DNA of 61,408 nt from an uncultured Pelagibacteraceae bacterium (GCA_902604545.1 CACKZG010000002.1:1-61408), one strand, 5' to 3'; counted from the stretch's first letter, positions 38,343 through 47,677 are shown. Numbers and translations: made by a program. The notes: generated by a model from the sequence alone, not told the origin.

Positions 38343-38801
38343 ATGATTTGTCCGTGCGAAAAAAAAGGTGATACATCTGTTGTAGACTCACGTCCTACTG
38401 AGGATGGTACCGCAATAAGAAGAAGAAGATTGTGCATATGTGGTGAAAGATTTACTACATTTGAGAGAATTCAATTCAGAGAATTGATGGTTGTTAAAAA
38501 AAATGGAAGAAAATCATCATTTGATCGTGATAAATTATCTAAGTCGATCTATATAGCTCTTAAAAAAAGACCAATAGATACGGCTACAATAGAAAAATTC
38601 ATCAGTAACATTTCAAGATCTCTTGAAGAACTAGGACAAGGAGAGATATCAACAAATACAATTGGGACAATGGTTATGGATGGATTAAAAGATTTAGACC
38701 CAGTTGGATATGTAAGATTTGCATCTGTATATAGAAACTTTAGAGAAGAAAAAGATTTCGTACAATTCGTGGACAAGCTTGATGTCTACAAAAAAAGATA
38801 A
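38343..38801 (+). CDS. nrdR: Transcriptional repressor NrdR with CxC zinc knuckles
   Basis: Represses ribonucleotide reductase genes in response to ATP/dATP. The 152-aa protein has the ATP-cone domain (about 49-139) with VVKKNGRKSSFDRDKL and VGYVRFASVYRNF. The N-terminal zinc ribbon differs from the norm. The first knuckle is C3-P-C5 instead of CPxC and the second is C-I-C before GERFTTFE instead of CxxC, so each knuckle has lost one residue. All four cysteines remain. It overlaps ribD by 20 nt. Confidence 0.95.
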   Translation: MICPCEKKGDTSVVDSRPTEDGTAIRRRRLCICGERFTTFERIQFRELMVVKKNGRKSSFDRDKLSKSIYIALKKRPIDTATIEKFISNISRSLEELGQGEISTNTIGTMVMDGLKDLDPVGYVRFASVYRNFREEKDFVQFVDKLDVYKKR

Positions 38802-39885
38802 ATTTTCATCAAAAGATAAATTTTATATGGACCTAGCCTTAGACTTGGCTAAATCTCGTCATGGACAGACTGGATCAAATCCTTCTGTAGGATGTGTTAT
38901 TGTCAAAAATGATAAAATTATTTCCATAGGACAAACTTCATTTAATGGAAGACCCCACGCTGAATTTAACGCGATTAAAAATAGTTTTGAAGAATTAGAT
39001 GGCTCAAAAATGTATGTTACTTTAGAACCATGCTGTCATCATGGTTTAACACCACCATGTACAGACGCGATAATAAAATCAAAAATTTCAGAAGTTATAT
39101 ATGCTGTTACCGACATAGACAAAAGAGTAAGAAATAAAAGTTTTAAAATTTTAAAGTCAAAAAAAATAATTGTAAAAAAAGGTTTATTAAAAAGTAAAAT
39201 TGAAAGTTTTTATTTACCGTATTTTTTTAATAGAAAGAAAAAATTACCCTTTGTCACTGGCAAAATAGCTGTTTCAAAAAATAATATTATTTACAGTAAA
39301 AATCAAAAAAAAATTACAAATTCTTATTCAGATGAGTTTACACACATGTTGAGATATCAAAATGATAGTTTGATGATTTCATATAAAACACTAAATAAAG
39401 ATAATCCAAAATTAAATTGTCGTTTGAAGGGTTTTGAAAAATTTTCTCCAAAGAGGATTATTTTAGATAACAATTTAAATTCTAAAATAAATAGTTATAT
39501 AATAAAATCCTCTAATAACAAAAATACTTTAATTTTTTATAATAAAGCAGACAAATTAAAAATTTCAAAATTTAAAAGAAAAGGAATTCATCTAATTAAA
39601 TCTCGAATTGATCGAAATAACAGATTTGAAATTAAATTAATTTTGAAAAAATTACATAATTATGGATGCAGAAATTTACTAATTGAAGGAGGAGATAAAT
39701 TAACAAATTCACTGATTAAGAATAAAATATTTAATAAATTTTATTTATATAAAAGTCCAAAAAACCTTTCTAAAAACCTCGAATATTTGAAATTTAGTAG
39801 TCAAAATATATTAAATAAAAAATATAAAACAAAAATTAATCTAAATCTCAATTTACGAAAAGACAGAATAACACTATATAGTTAG
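38782..39885 (+). CDS. ribD: Riboflavin biosynthesis deaminase/reductase RibD
   Basis: Bifunctional enzyme for the second and third riboflavin steps. The N-terminal deaminase has the zinc motif HAEFNAI, then TLEPCCHHGLTPPC. The C-terminal reductase (about 155-367) is divergent, but LLIEGGDKLTNSLI is recognisable. The frame is open from a TTG at 38719. I choose ATG 38782 (367 aa); ATG 38827 is a shorter alternative. The gene lies between nrdR and ribE, the standard alphaproteobacterial order. Confidence 0.92.
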   Translation: MSTKKDKFSSKDKFYMDLALDLAKSRHGQTGSNPSVGCVIVKNDKIISIGQTSFNGRPHAEFNAIKNSFEELDGSKMYVTLEPCCHHGLTPPCTDAIIKSKISEVIYAVTDIDKRVRNKSFKILKSKKIIVKKGLLKSKIESFYLPYFFNRKKKLPFVTGKIAVSKNNIIYSKNQKKITNSYSDEFTHMLRYQNDSLMISYKTLNKDNPKLNCRLKGFEKFSPKRIILDNNLNSKINSYIIKSSNNKNTLIFYNKADKLKISKFKRKGIHLIKSRIDRNNRFEIKLILKKLHNYGCRNLLIEGGDKLTNSLIKNKIFNKFYLYKSPKNLSKNLEYLKFSSQNILNKKYKTKINLNLNLRKDRITLYS

Positions 39886-39890
39886 AAAAA

Positions 39891-40484
39891 ATGTTTAACG
39901 GAATAATTTATAACCAAGGTACTATTACTAAAATCGTTAAAAGACCTAAAGGTCTTAACATTTTTGTTAAAAGTAATGTTAAAATATCCAATAAAGACAT
40001 TGGTTTATCCGTTGCCTGTGATGGTGTTTGTCTAACTTTAATTTCATATAAATCCAAAATTATGGAATTTTATCTTTCGAAAGAAACGATAATTCGATCA
40101 AAATTCAAATTTTTAAAAATAAAAGATAAAATAAACCTAGAATTACCTTTAAAATATGGGACAAAAATTTCAGGACATATTTGTCAAGGACATGTTGATA
40201 CTGTTGGTAAAATATTAAGTATTAAAAAAATAGACAAATCATTTCTTTTTGACTTTGATTTACCTAAAAAGGAAAGAAAACACTTAATAGAAAAAGCGTC
40301 AATTTGTGTGAATGGTATTTCTCTTACAATTTCAAAAGTGACTAAAAAAGGTTTCCAAATTTGGATTATCCCTCACACCTACAAAGAAACGAATTTATCA
40401 ACTTTAAAAAAATCTAGTTTAGTTAATATAGAGATAGATATCTTGTCTAAATACGTTAGGAACTATTTTAATGGAAAAAAATAA
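39891..40484 (+). CDS. ribE: Riboflavin synthase alpha chain
   Basis: Dismutates two lumazine molecules to riboflavin. The 197-aa protein has two lumazine-binding halves. It begins MFNGIIYNQGTI (normally MFTGII), has SVACDGVCLTL in the first barrel and GHICQGHVDTVG, ASICVNGISLTI and WIIPHTYKETNL in the second. Some authors use ribC for the same gene. It overlaps ribBA by 14 nt. Confidence 0.94.
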   Translation: MFNGIIYNQGTITKIVKRPKGLNIFVKSNVKISNKDIGLSVACDGVCLTLISYKSKIMEFYLSKETIIRSKFKFLKIKDKINLELPLKYGTKISGHICQGHVDTVGKILSIKKIDKSFLFDFDLPKKERKHLIEKASICVNGISLTISKVTKKGFQIWIIPHTYKETNLSTLKKSSLVNIEIDILSKYVRNYFNGKK

Positions 40485-41571
40485 CTTTACCTCAATAGAG
40501 TCAATTATAAGCGTAGCCAAAAAAGGTGGTATGTTTATTTTAGTAGACGATGAAAAAAGAGAAAATGAAGGAGATTTAGTTATTTCAACATCAGACTCAA
40601 ATTCTAAGAACATTAACTTCATGGCAAAATACGGGCGAGGTTTAATTTGTTTAGCACTTGATTCACTTCAAGCAAAAAGATTAAATTTATCTTTAATGTC
40701 TCCAGTAAATCAATCAAGAAACAAGACGGCTTTTACAATTTCTATTGAAGCAAAAAAAGGAATAACAACAGGTATATCTGCTAAAGATAGAGCGAAAACA
40801 ATCAAAATCGCTTCAAAAAAAAATGTAAATAAAAATGAGATTGTTTCACCTGGTCACGTTTTTCCAATTATAGCCAAAGATGGTGGAGTTCTTGTTAGAG
40901 CAGGGCACACAGAAGCTTCAGTTGATATATCTAAATTAGCAAAAAAAAATAACTCTGCTGTAATTTGTGAAATTATGAATGAAGACGGAACAATGGCCAA
41001 AGGTCAGGATTTATTTAATTTTGCAAAAAAACATAAATTAAAAATTGGAAAGATAGAAGATCTGATCGCATATAGACTAAAAAAAGAAAAGTTTATTAAA
41101 CTTAAAAAGCAAAGCAAGATTGATGTAAAAAATCAAAAATACAATATTAGAATTTATGAGAATCTTTTAGATGGCTCAGAACATTTTGCATTAATAAAAG
41201 GTAAAATAAAAAAAGGTATTACTCCAAGAGTAAGAGTAATTTCATCTAATGTCGTCCAAAACTATCTAATAAATCAATCATTACCAAATTCATTTAACAA
41301 GACCTTAAATTATTTTAGAAAATATCAAAATTGTGTTTTAGTATTTATCAAAGACACGAATTTAAAATCAGTAACTCAGACTTTAAAAGATTATAAAAAC
41401 AAAGACTTTTATAAAAAGGGACATGACAAGTTAATAAGAAATTATGGTATTGGAGCTCAAATTATTAAAGATTTAAAAATTAAAAACATGATATTAATCA
41501 CCAAATCACCAAAAAAAGTTATTGGTCTTGATGGTTATGGTATAAAAATTACAAAACAGGAATTAATTTGA
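40471..41571 (+). CDS. ribB: DHBP synthase with degenerate GTP cyclohydrolase II domain (RibBA-like)
   Basis: A 366-aa two-domain protein. The N-terminal half is an intact 3,4-dihydroxy-2-butanone-4-phosphate synthase: DDEKRENEGDLV, GRGLICLAL, HTEASVDISKLA and CEIMNEDGTMAKG. The C-terminal half has the GTP cyclohydrolase II fold remnants YGIGAQIIKDLKIKNM and GLDGYGI. It lacks the three zinc cysteines (VRVISSNVVQNYLI where the first should be) and the QEGRG loop, so it is probably inactive, like proteins called RibBX. A separate RibA would then be needed. Confidence 0.92.
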   Translation: MEKNNFTSIESIISVAKKGGMFILVDDEKRENEGDLVISTSDSNSKNINFMAKYGRGLICLALDSLQAKRLNLSLMSPVNQSRNKTAFTISIEAKKGITTGISAKDRAKTIKIASKKNVNKNEIVSPGHVFPIIAKDGGVLVRAGHTEASVDISKLAKKNNSAVICEIMNEDGTMAKGQDLFNFAKKHKLKIGKIEDLIAYRLKKEKFIKLKKQSKIDVKNQKYNIRIYENLLDGSEHFALIKGKIKKGITPRVRVISSNVVQNYLINQSLPNSFNKTLNYFRKYQNCVLVFIKDTNLKSVTQTLKDYKNKDFYKKGHDKLIRNYGIGAQIIKDLKIKNMILITKSPKKVIGLDGYGIKITKQELI

Positions 41572-41960
41572 TGAAAAAAAAATATTTAATCGTTGTAGCA
41601 GATTATTATAAAGATATTGCTGATGGCTTAATAAGCAGTGCTTTAAAAATAATTCCAAAAAAAAATATAATAAAAATTATTAAAGTTCCTGGTGCTTTTG
41701 AAATTCCAGTTACAATCTCTAAAAATTTAAAAAAATATGATGGTTTTTTAGCTTTAGGATGTGTAATTAAAGGTCAAACGCCACACTTTGATTTTATTTC
41801 TCAAGCTTCAACAGATGCCATAATGAAATTATCTATAGATAGTAAAAAACCAATTGGAAATGGAATAATTACCTGTCTTAATATGGCTCAAGCAAGAGCA
41901 AGAAGAAAAAAGGGTGCTGAAGCTGCAGAAGCTGTGATTTCAGTTTTGTCTCAAAAATGA
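41571..41960 (+). CDS. ribH: 6,7-dimethyl-8-ribityllumazine synthase
   Basis: Joins the RibB product to the pyrimidine to make lumazine. The 129-aa protein has VPGAFEIPVTI, ALGCVIKGQTPHFDFIS and IGNGIITCLNMAQA. A TTG at 41568 also opens the frame. The ATG at 41571, overlapping the ribBA stop as TGATG, is the natural start. nusB overlaps its end by 4 nt. Confidence 0.95.
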   Translation: MKKKYLIVVADYYKDIADGLISSALKIIPKKNIIKIIKVPGAFEIPVTISKNLKKYDGFLALGCVIKGQTPHFDFISQASTDAIMKLSIDSKKPIGNGIITCLNMAQARARRKKGAEAAEAVISVLSQK

Positions 41961-42361
41961 GAACTCATTTTAATCCAAAAAATAACCCTAGAGTTATAAT
42001 TATTCAGAAATTATATGGTAAATTTTATAATGAAAATGATGATTTAGATTTTCCAAAACACAGATTTAAAAAATTTATTAAAGATATTGTTTTAGGAACG
42101 ATAGAAAGAAATGATCTTATTTTAGATGAATTAAATAATAAATTAGGTGATGAATTTGTATTTGAAAAATTAGACAAAGTTTTTCAAACAATTTTAAAAG
42201 CAGCAACTTATGAATTTTTGTATAAGCCAAATTTATCTATTAATATAATTATTAAAGAATATTTAAATTCATCTAATTTTTTTCTTGAAGATTCACAAAC
42301 AAAGTATCTTAATGCTTTATTAGACAACGTTGGAAAAAAATTAAGATCTAACAATGCATGA
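41957..42361 (+). CDS. nusB: Transcription antitermination factor NusB
   Basis: RNA-binding antitermination factor for rRNA operons, 134 aa. Helical throughout. Recognisable pieces are the long N-terminal helices, FQTILKAATYEFLYKP, and a VIIKEYLNSSNFF-like block before the C-terminal helix. Position between ribH and thiL is the standard arrangement and supports the call, as the N-terminus is divergent. It overlaps both neighbours. Confidence 0.88.
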   Translation: MRTHFNPKNNPRVIIIQKLYGKFYNENDDLDFPKHRFKKFIKDIVLGTIERNDLILDELNNKLGDEFVFEKLDKVFQTILKAATYEFLYKPNLSINIIIKEYLNSSNFFLEDSQTKYLNALLDNVGKKLRSNNA

Positions 42362-43313
42362 ATTTGATCTAATAAATAATTATTTTTTTAAAATAGTTAA
42401 AAAAAATAAATCTGCTCTTAATCTAAACGACGATGTTTTTTTTGATAAAAAAAGAGGTGTTGTTATATCTGTTGATTCATACAATATTGGTACGCATTTT
42501 TATGATTTTAAATCCCCAGATTTAGTAATTAAAAAAATATTAAGGTCATCAATTTCTGATTTAATTTGTAAAGGAGTAACACCAAAGTTCTATTTTATTT
42601 CTAGTTCAGGTAATAAAAAAACATTTACAAAAAATAATTTATATAAAATTTTAAAGTCTCTTAAATCAGAACAAAATAAATTTAAAATAGATTTATGTGG
42701 AGGAGATACAACTTTTTCAAGCAAACTAAGTTTTACAATCACTTCAATGGGGTACTCAAGTAAAATAATTTATCGTAATAAAGCAAAATTAAATGACGAT
42801 ATTTACGTTACTGGTAATTTAGGTGATAGCTATATAGGGCTTAATGTATTAAGAAATAAAGCTAAATTTAAAAATAAAGATAAATTATTCTTTGTAGATA
42901 AATATTATAAACCAGAGTTACCTTTAAAATTAACAAAATATCTATTAAAATTTGCTAATAGCTCAATTGATGTTTCAGATGGATTAATTGATGATTTAAC
43001 AAAAATGATAAATAGACAAAATTTATCATTTCACTTATTTGAGAATAAAATACCTGTTTCCAAAAAATTGAGTAATTTTATTAAAAAACAAAGATTAAAT
43101 AAAATTAATCAAATTTCTAATGGAGATGATTATCAAGTATTATTTACCGCAGATATTAATAAAGCTAGAATCATTCAAAGTGCATCTAAAGCAACAGGAA
43201 TTAAAATAACTAAAATTGGTAAAATTGTATTTGGTAAAGATAGATCTTTAATATTTGATGAAAAAGGCAAGCAAATACAAGCTAAATCTAAAGGTTATAT
43301 TCATCAGTTTTAG
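42354..43313 (+). CDS. thiL: Thiamine-monophosphate kinase
   Basis: Phosphorylates thiamine monophosphate to the active diphosphate. The 319-aa protein has VISVDSYNIGTHF (Mg2+/ATP site), CGGDTTFSSKLSFTITSMG, VTGNLGDSYIGL, and SSIDVSDGLIDDL. It ends the riboflavin-nusB operon. Start codon ATG 42354 overlaps nusB by 8 nt; a second ATG lies at 42358 in another frame. Confidence 0.94.
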   Translation: MHEFDLINNYFFKIVKKNKSALNLNDDVFFDKKRGVVISVDSYNIGTHFYDFKSPDLVIKKILRSSISDLICKGVTPKFYFISSSGNKKTFTKNNLYKILKSLKSEQNKFKIDLCGGDTTFSSKLSFTITSMGYSSKIIYRNKAKLNDDIYVTGNLGDSYIGLNVLRNKAKFKNKDKLFFVDKYYKPELPLKLTKYLLKFANSSIDVSDGLIDDLTKMINRQNLSFHLFENKIPVSKKLSNFIKKQRLNKINQISNGDDYQVLFTADINKARIIQSASKATGIKITKIGKIVFGKDRSLIFDEKGKQIQAKSKGYIHQF

Positions 43314-43323
43314 AAGTTAATCG

Positions 43324-43351
43324 TTGTCTTTTCTATCTTTTTTTGTATTGT
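43324..43351 (+). promoter_or_regulatory. Putative sigma-70 promoter of hppA
   Basis: TTGTCT (43324-43329) and TATTGT (43346-43351) are spaced by 16 nt, in the 78-bp gap before hppA. This would give a leader of about 35 nt that includes an AGG-type ribosome-binding site near 43384. It is found by pattern only. Confidence 0.4.
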
Positions 43352-43391
43352 GCGGGCTTAAAAATTTAACAACCAACAACTTAAGGTTAAT

Positions 43392-45497
43392 ATGAGCGGA
43401 ACAGTCGAAACAATACTACTATATACAATTGGAGCTGGTTTATTATCTATCGTTTATGGATTTTTAACTGGTAAAAATATTCTTAATTCAAGTGCAGGAA
43501 ATGCAAAAATGCAAGATATTGCATCTGCAATTCAAATTGGTGCAAAAGCATATTTAGCAAGACAATACAAAACTATTGCTATTGTTGGTGCTGTAGTTTT
43601 AGTTATTGTGAGTATTGCATTTAGTCCACTAGTAGGTCTTGGTTATTTAATTGGTGCTGCTCTATCAGGTATTGCAGGGTACGTTGGTATGTTAGTTTCT
43701 GTAGAAGCTAACGTACGAACAGCGGAAGCATCTAGAAAAGGCTTAGCTCAAGGTCTATCCGTTGCATTTAAATCTGGTGCTGTAACTGGTATGTTGGTTG
43801 CTGGTTTGGCGCTATTATCTATAGCTGTTTATTATTATATATTATTGAAATCTAATGTTGATGAAAGAGAAATTGTAAATGCTTTAGTTGCATTAGGTTT
43901 TGGTGCTTCCCTAATTTCTATCTTTGCAAGATTAGGTGGTGGAATTTTTACAAAAGGAGCAGATGTTGGTGCTGATTTAGTTGGAAAAGTTGAGGCTGGA
44001 ATTCCAGAGGATGATCCTAGAAACCCTGCGGTGATAGCAGATAATGTTGGTGATAACGTAGGAGATTGTGCTGGTATGGCTGCTGATTTGTTTGAAACTT
44101 ATGCAGTTACAATTGTTGCAACAATGGTATTATCTTCAATTTTCTTTGTTGGTGATCTTAATATGATGATCTACCCTTTATCTATTGGTGCTGCATGCTT
44201 GTTGACATCTATTGTGGGAACATTTTTTGTTAAACTTGGAAAAAGTAACAACGTTATGAATGCTTTGTATAAAGGATTTGTTGTTTCTGCATTAGCTTCT
44301 TTAGTAATATTATGGCCTGTTACAGATCACGTAATTGGTTTTACAAATGAATATACAGTAAATGATAAAATTTTTAATGGAATGGATCTATACTATTGTG
44401 GTGTAATAGGGCTAGTTATCACTGGATTATTAATCTGGATTACTGAATACTATACAGGAACAAGTTATAGACCGGTTAAATCTGTTGCATTATCATCAAC
44501 AACTGGTCATGGTACTAACGTTATTCAAGGATTAGCTGTTTCTATGGAAGCAACAGCTATACCAGCATTAATAATTGTTGCAGGTATTCTTATTACAAAT
44601 TCTATTGCTGGACTTTTTGGTATTGCTATTGCAGTAACTACTATGCTTGCATTAGCAGGGATGGTTGTTGCTTTAGATGCGTATGGACCAGTTACTGATA
44701 ATGCTGGGGGTATTGCTGAAATGTCCAATCTTGATAAGAAAGTTAGAAAAACAACAGATGCTTTAGATGCAGTAGGTAACACAACTAAAGCTGTTACAAA
44801 AGGTTATGCAATTGGTTCAGCTGGTTTAGGTGCTTTAGTTTTATTCGCTGCTTACACAGAAGATATTAAGCATTTTTCAAAAGAAGCAGGATCTGCATTA
44901 GAAGGTATCGTAGTAACTTTTGATTTATCTAACCCATATGTAGTTGTTGGTTTATTAATTGGTGGAATGTTACCTTATCTTTTTGGCTCAATGGGTATGC
45001 AAGCTGTTGGAAGAGCTGGTGGAGCTGTTGTTGTTGAAGTAAGAAGACAATTTAAAAAATTCCCTGGTATCATGAAAAGAAAACAAAAACCTGATTATGC
45101 CAAGTTAGTAGATTTACTTACTGTAGCTGCTATTAAAGAAATGATAATTCCATCATTGTTACCAGTTTTATCGCCTGTAGTTTTATATTTTATAATTTTA
45201 TCAATTGGAGGACAGGTTGCAGCACTAGCAGCTGTTGGAGCTATGCTGCTTGGTGTAATCATTACTGGTCTATTTGTTGCAGTTTCAATGACTGCAGGTG
45301 GTGGCGCATGGGATAACGCAAAAAAATATATTGAGGATGGAAATCATGGTGGAAAAGGTTCAGAGGCTCATAAAGCTGCAGTAACAGGAGATACTGTTGG
45401 AGATCCTTACAAAGATACAGCAGGACCTGCAGTAAATCCAATGATTAAGATTACTAATATAGTTGCATTATTATTGTTAGCTGTCATTGCAGGTTAA
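43392..45497 (+). CDS. hppA: Membrane-bound proton-translocating pyrophosphatase (K+-independent type)
   Basis: Hydrolyses pyrophosphate and pumps H+ out of the cytoplasm. The 701-aa protein has about 16 membrane helices. The substrate site is intact: [23 protein letters not shown] and [19 protein letters not shown], with a second acidic cluster near the C-terminus ([23 protein letters not shown]). The GNTTKA motif has lysine at residue 466, where K+-dependent enzymes have alanine, indicating the K+-independent H+ pump. It fits energy conservation in an oligotroph by recovering pyrophosphate from biosynthesis. Confidence 0.97.
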   Translation: MSGTVETILLYTIGAGLLSIVYGFLTGKNILNSSAGNAKMQDIASAIQIGAKAYLARQYKTIAIVGAVVLVIVSIAFSPLVGLGYLIGAALSGIAGYVGMLVSVEANVRTAEASRKGLAQGLSVAFKSGAVTGMLVAGLALLSIAVYYYILLKSNVDEREIVNALVALGFGASLISIFARLGGGIFTKGADVGADLVGKVEAGIPEDDPRNPAVIADNVGDNVGDCAGMAADLFETYAVTIVATMVLSSIFFVGDLNMMIYPLSIGAACLLTSIVGTFFVKLGKSNNVMNALYKGFVVSALASLVILWPVTDHVIGFTNEYTVNDKIFNGMDLYYCGVIGLVITGLLIWITEYYTGTSYRPVKSVALSSTTGHGTNVIQGLAVSMEATAIPALIIVAGILITNSIAGLFGIAIAVTTMLALAGMVVALDAYGPVTDNAGGIAEMSNLDKKVRKTTDALDAVGNTTKAVTKGYAIGSAGLGALVLFAAYTEDIKHFSKEAGSALEGIVVTFDLSNPYVVVGLLIGGMLPYLFGSMGMQAVGRAGGAVVVEVRRQFKKFPGIMKRKQKPDYAKLVDLLTVAAIKEMIIPSLLPVLSPVVLYFIILSIGGQVAALAAVGAMLLGVIITGLFVAVSMTAGGGAWDNAKKYIEDGNHGGKGSEAHKAAVTGDTVGDPYKDTAGPAVNPMIKITNIVALLLLAVIAG

Positions 45498-45512
45498 TAT
45501 AAAAAATAAATT

Positions 45513-45544
45513 AATGAATGACTTATTAATTTAAGTCATTCATT
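45513..45544. terminator. Bidirectional transcription terminator hairpin
   Basis: A perfect 13-bp inverted repeat (AATGAATGACTTA, 45513-45525, with its complement at 45532-45544) with a 6-nt loop. It lies between the convergent hppA and bamE-like genes. Leaving on the minus strand, the stem is followed by a T-rich run (45500-45512); on the plus strand the run is weaker. It is one of very few clear hairpins in the window. Confidence 0.75.
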
Positions 45545-45554
45545 AGAATATAAT

Positions 45555-46010
45555 TTATTTCTTATTTCTTTTTGGACTATCGATTTTCTGTCTCAAACTT
45601 GATAAAACACCATAAACAAAACTATCTTTATCAGACATTTTTGTTTCATTTTTATTAAAATTGATTTTGTTTAAATCATTAATATCATAAAATTTCTTAT
45701 TTTTTAAAATTCCCTTTTTATTTATTTCAAGAACAAGCACATTATTTGTTAAAACAATTTCTTTTCCAAGCTTAAATAATGATGATTTAGATTTTCGGTT
45801 TTCAATATAAATCCATAAATCATTTTCTAATATACTTTTTGTAGATGGAGCACCTAGTAATTTTATTATGTCATTTTTATTACTTTTATTAATTGATAAT
45901 TTTTTTTGTTTTTTCTCTAAAAAAGCAACACCATGATAATTATCAATTGGATTTATGCTACAACTTGTTGCTACTAATATTATAAAAATTATATAAAATA
46001 GTTTGTTCAT
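45555..46010 (-). CDS. BamE/SmpA-like outer-membrane lipoprotein
   Basis: A 151-aa lipoprotein. The signal peptide ends in the lipobox VATSC, with Cys17 as lipidation site. A SmpA/OmlA (BamE) fold follows: LSINKSNKNDIIKLLGAPSTKS and NDLWIYIENRK match the repeat that starts BamE. BamE assists the outer-membrane beta-barrel assembly complex. The C-terminal 40 residues are basic and not recognisable. Its ATG overlaps the start codon of the divergent chaperone gene (CATG), so both genes begin at the same spot. Confidence 0.82.
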   Translation of the reverse strand: MNKLFYIIFIILVATSCSINPIDNYHGVAFLEKKQKKLSINKSNKNDIIKLLGAPSTKSILENDLWIYIENRKSKSSLFKLGKEIVLTNNVLVLEINKKGILKNKKFYDINDLNKINFNKNETKMSDKDSFVYGVLSSLRQKIDSPKRNKK

Positions 46011-46476
46011 GCACGATAAATATATTTATATTTATAACAATTTGATTAATTACACTAGAAATAAAGATTTGTATAAGTCTTTAAATCGTAAAGATAATTT
46101 TTCTGATCGATTAACCTTGTTTTTATTACATTTTTCTTTTTTTATTATGAATTTTAAAGATGAAAAAAATAAAGTTATCTTACAGGAAATATATGACTTT
46201 AATTTTAGACAATTAGAACTCAGTATTAGAGAAATAGGTTATGGAGATCAATCTATAAATAAAAAAATGAAAGATTATGTAAATTTGTTTCACTCAATGA
46301 TTTCAGAAATTCATTTCTGGAATCGCTTATCTAGATCTGAAAAAAAAGAGAAGTTTTCAATTTTTTTGAGCGATTTTAGCCAAATTGATCATTTGATAGA
46401 TTATTTTGAGATATTTAATAAAGATTTATCAAAAAAAACTTTGAATTCTTATTTAAAAAGTGTAAGTAACCCATAA
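46009..46476 (+). CDS. Ubiquinol-cytochrome c chaperone (CBP3-like)
   Basis: A helical protein of the CBP3/ubiquinol-cytochrome c chaperone family, needed for cytochrome bc1 assembly in mitochondria. [20 protein letters not shown] and the core block [30 protein letters not shown] are diagnostic. The frame is open from a TTG at 46003. I choose the ATG at 46009 (155 aa). In relatives a DUF177 gene follows; here rpmF follows after 2 bp. Confidence 0.88.
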   Translation: MHDKYIYIYNNLINYTRNKDLYKSLNRKDNFSDRLTLFLLHFSFFIMNFKDEKNKVILQEIYDFNFRQLELSIREIGYGDQSINKKMKDYVNLFHSMISEIHFWNRLSRSEKKEKFSIFLSDFSQIDHLIDYFEIFNKDLSKKTLNSYLKSVSNP

Positions 46477-46478
46477 TT

Positions 46479-46661
46479 ATGGCAGTACCAAAACGTAAAC
46501 AAACCCCTTCCAGAACTGGAATGCGAAGAGCTAAAACGATGAAATATTCAACAAAAAATATTGTTGAAGATAAAAAATCAGGTGAATATAGACTTTCGCA
46601 TCATTTAGATTTAAAAACTGGTATATATAAGGGTAGACAAGTTTTAGACCCAAAAGAATAA
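46479..46661 (+). CDS. rpmF: 50S ribosomal protein L32
   Basis: A 60-aa ribosomal protein. [18 protein letters not shown] is the universal L32 N-terminus, and the rest is basic. It has no zinc cysteines, as in most alphaproteobacteria. It is 13 bp before plsX, the common rpmF-plsX pair. Confidence 0.97.
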   Translation: MAVPKRKQTPSRTGMRRAKTMKYSTKNIVEDKKSGEYRLSHHLDLKTGIYKGRQVLDPKE

Positions 46662-46674
46662 TTATAAATCTAAA

Positions 46675-47676
46675 ATGACAGATCTGATAAAAATTGCAGT
46701 AGATGCAATGGGTGGTGATGGTTCACCCAAGAAAATAATAGACGGGATTATTTTAAATCATTCCTCAAATAAGAATAATTTTTTTAAAATATTTGGAGAT
46801 AAAAATAAGATAGATTCATTAATTAACGGAAAAATTTCAAGTGAATTTTTTGAAATAATTCATACTGAAAAAAAAATTGAAAGTACTGACAGTCCTCTGG
46901 AAGGTGCTAAAAGAGGCAAAGATACAAGTATGTGGCTTGCAATTCAAAGTGTCAAAGAAAAGGAGGCTGATATCGTTATATCTGCGGGCAACACAGGGGC
47001 ACTGTTAGTTGTATCAAAATTAAATTTAAAAATGATTGAAAATATTGATAAACCAGCTTTATCTGCTTTATGGCCAAACAAAAGTGGCATGAGTGTTGTA
47101 TTAGATTTGGGAGCAAATATTGATTGTAGTTCCAAAAATCTATTAGATTTTTCAATTATGGGAGCTTCTTTATACACGTCATTATATCCTGAGGACAAAC
47201 CAAATGTTGCTTTATTAAATATTGGTTCAGAAGAATTAAAAGGAAATGAAATTATCAAAGAAACTTATCAATTATTAAATGAAAAAAAATCAGATAATTA
47301 TAATTTTGAAGGATATATTGAAGGAAATCATCTTATGGATGGAAAGGTTAATGTAATAGTTTCTGATGGTTTTACAGGAAATGTTGCATTAAAAACAGCA
47401 GAAGGTACTGCAAATTTTATAACTGGTGAATTGAAAAATGCGATGACGGGCACATTGCTAGGAAAAATTTCATCCTTGTTAAATATATCAAACCTGAAGA
47501 AATTTAAGAAAAGATTAGATCCAAGATTATATAATGGAGCTATTTTTATTGGTTTAGACTCCCCAGTTGTTAAAAGCCATGGAGGAACTGATTATATTGG
47601 TTTTTCTAATTCTTTAGATGTTTGCCATAGAATAGTTAAAGGTAATTTGATAGAAAAGATTAAGCAAAATATTTAA
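46675..47676 (+). CDS. plsX: Phosphate acyltransferase PlsX
   Basis: Makes acyl-phosphate from acyl-ACP for PlsY (8086). The 333-aa protein has IAVDAMGGDGSPK, SAGNTGALL, NIGSEELKGNE and VIVSDGFTGNVALKTAEG. The fabH gene that usually follows is absent; ihfA starts 1 bp after the stop. Confidence 0.96.
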   Translation: MTDLIKIAVDAMGGDGSPKKIIDGIILNHSSNKNNFFKIFGDKNKIDSLINGKISSEFFEIIHTEKKIESTDSPLEGAKRGKDTSMWLAIQSVKEKEADIVISAGNTGALLVVSKLNLKMIENIDKPALSALWPNKSGMSVVLDLGANIDCSSKNLLDFSIMGASLYTSLYPEDKPNVALLNIGSEELKGNEIIKETYQLLNEKKSDNYNFEGYIEGNHLMDGKVNVIVSDGFTGNVALKTAEGTANFITGELKNAMTGTLLGKISSLLNISNLKKFKKRLDPRLYNGAIFIGLDSPVVKSHGGTDYIGFSNSLDVCHRIVKGNLIEKIKQNI

Positions 47677-47677
47677 T

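Noticed and set aside
46944..47258. 104-aa minus-strand reading frame inside plsX
   Set aside because: An antisense shadow of a well-supported gene, with no start signal or recognisable protein.
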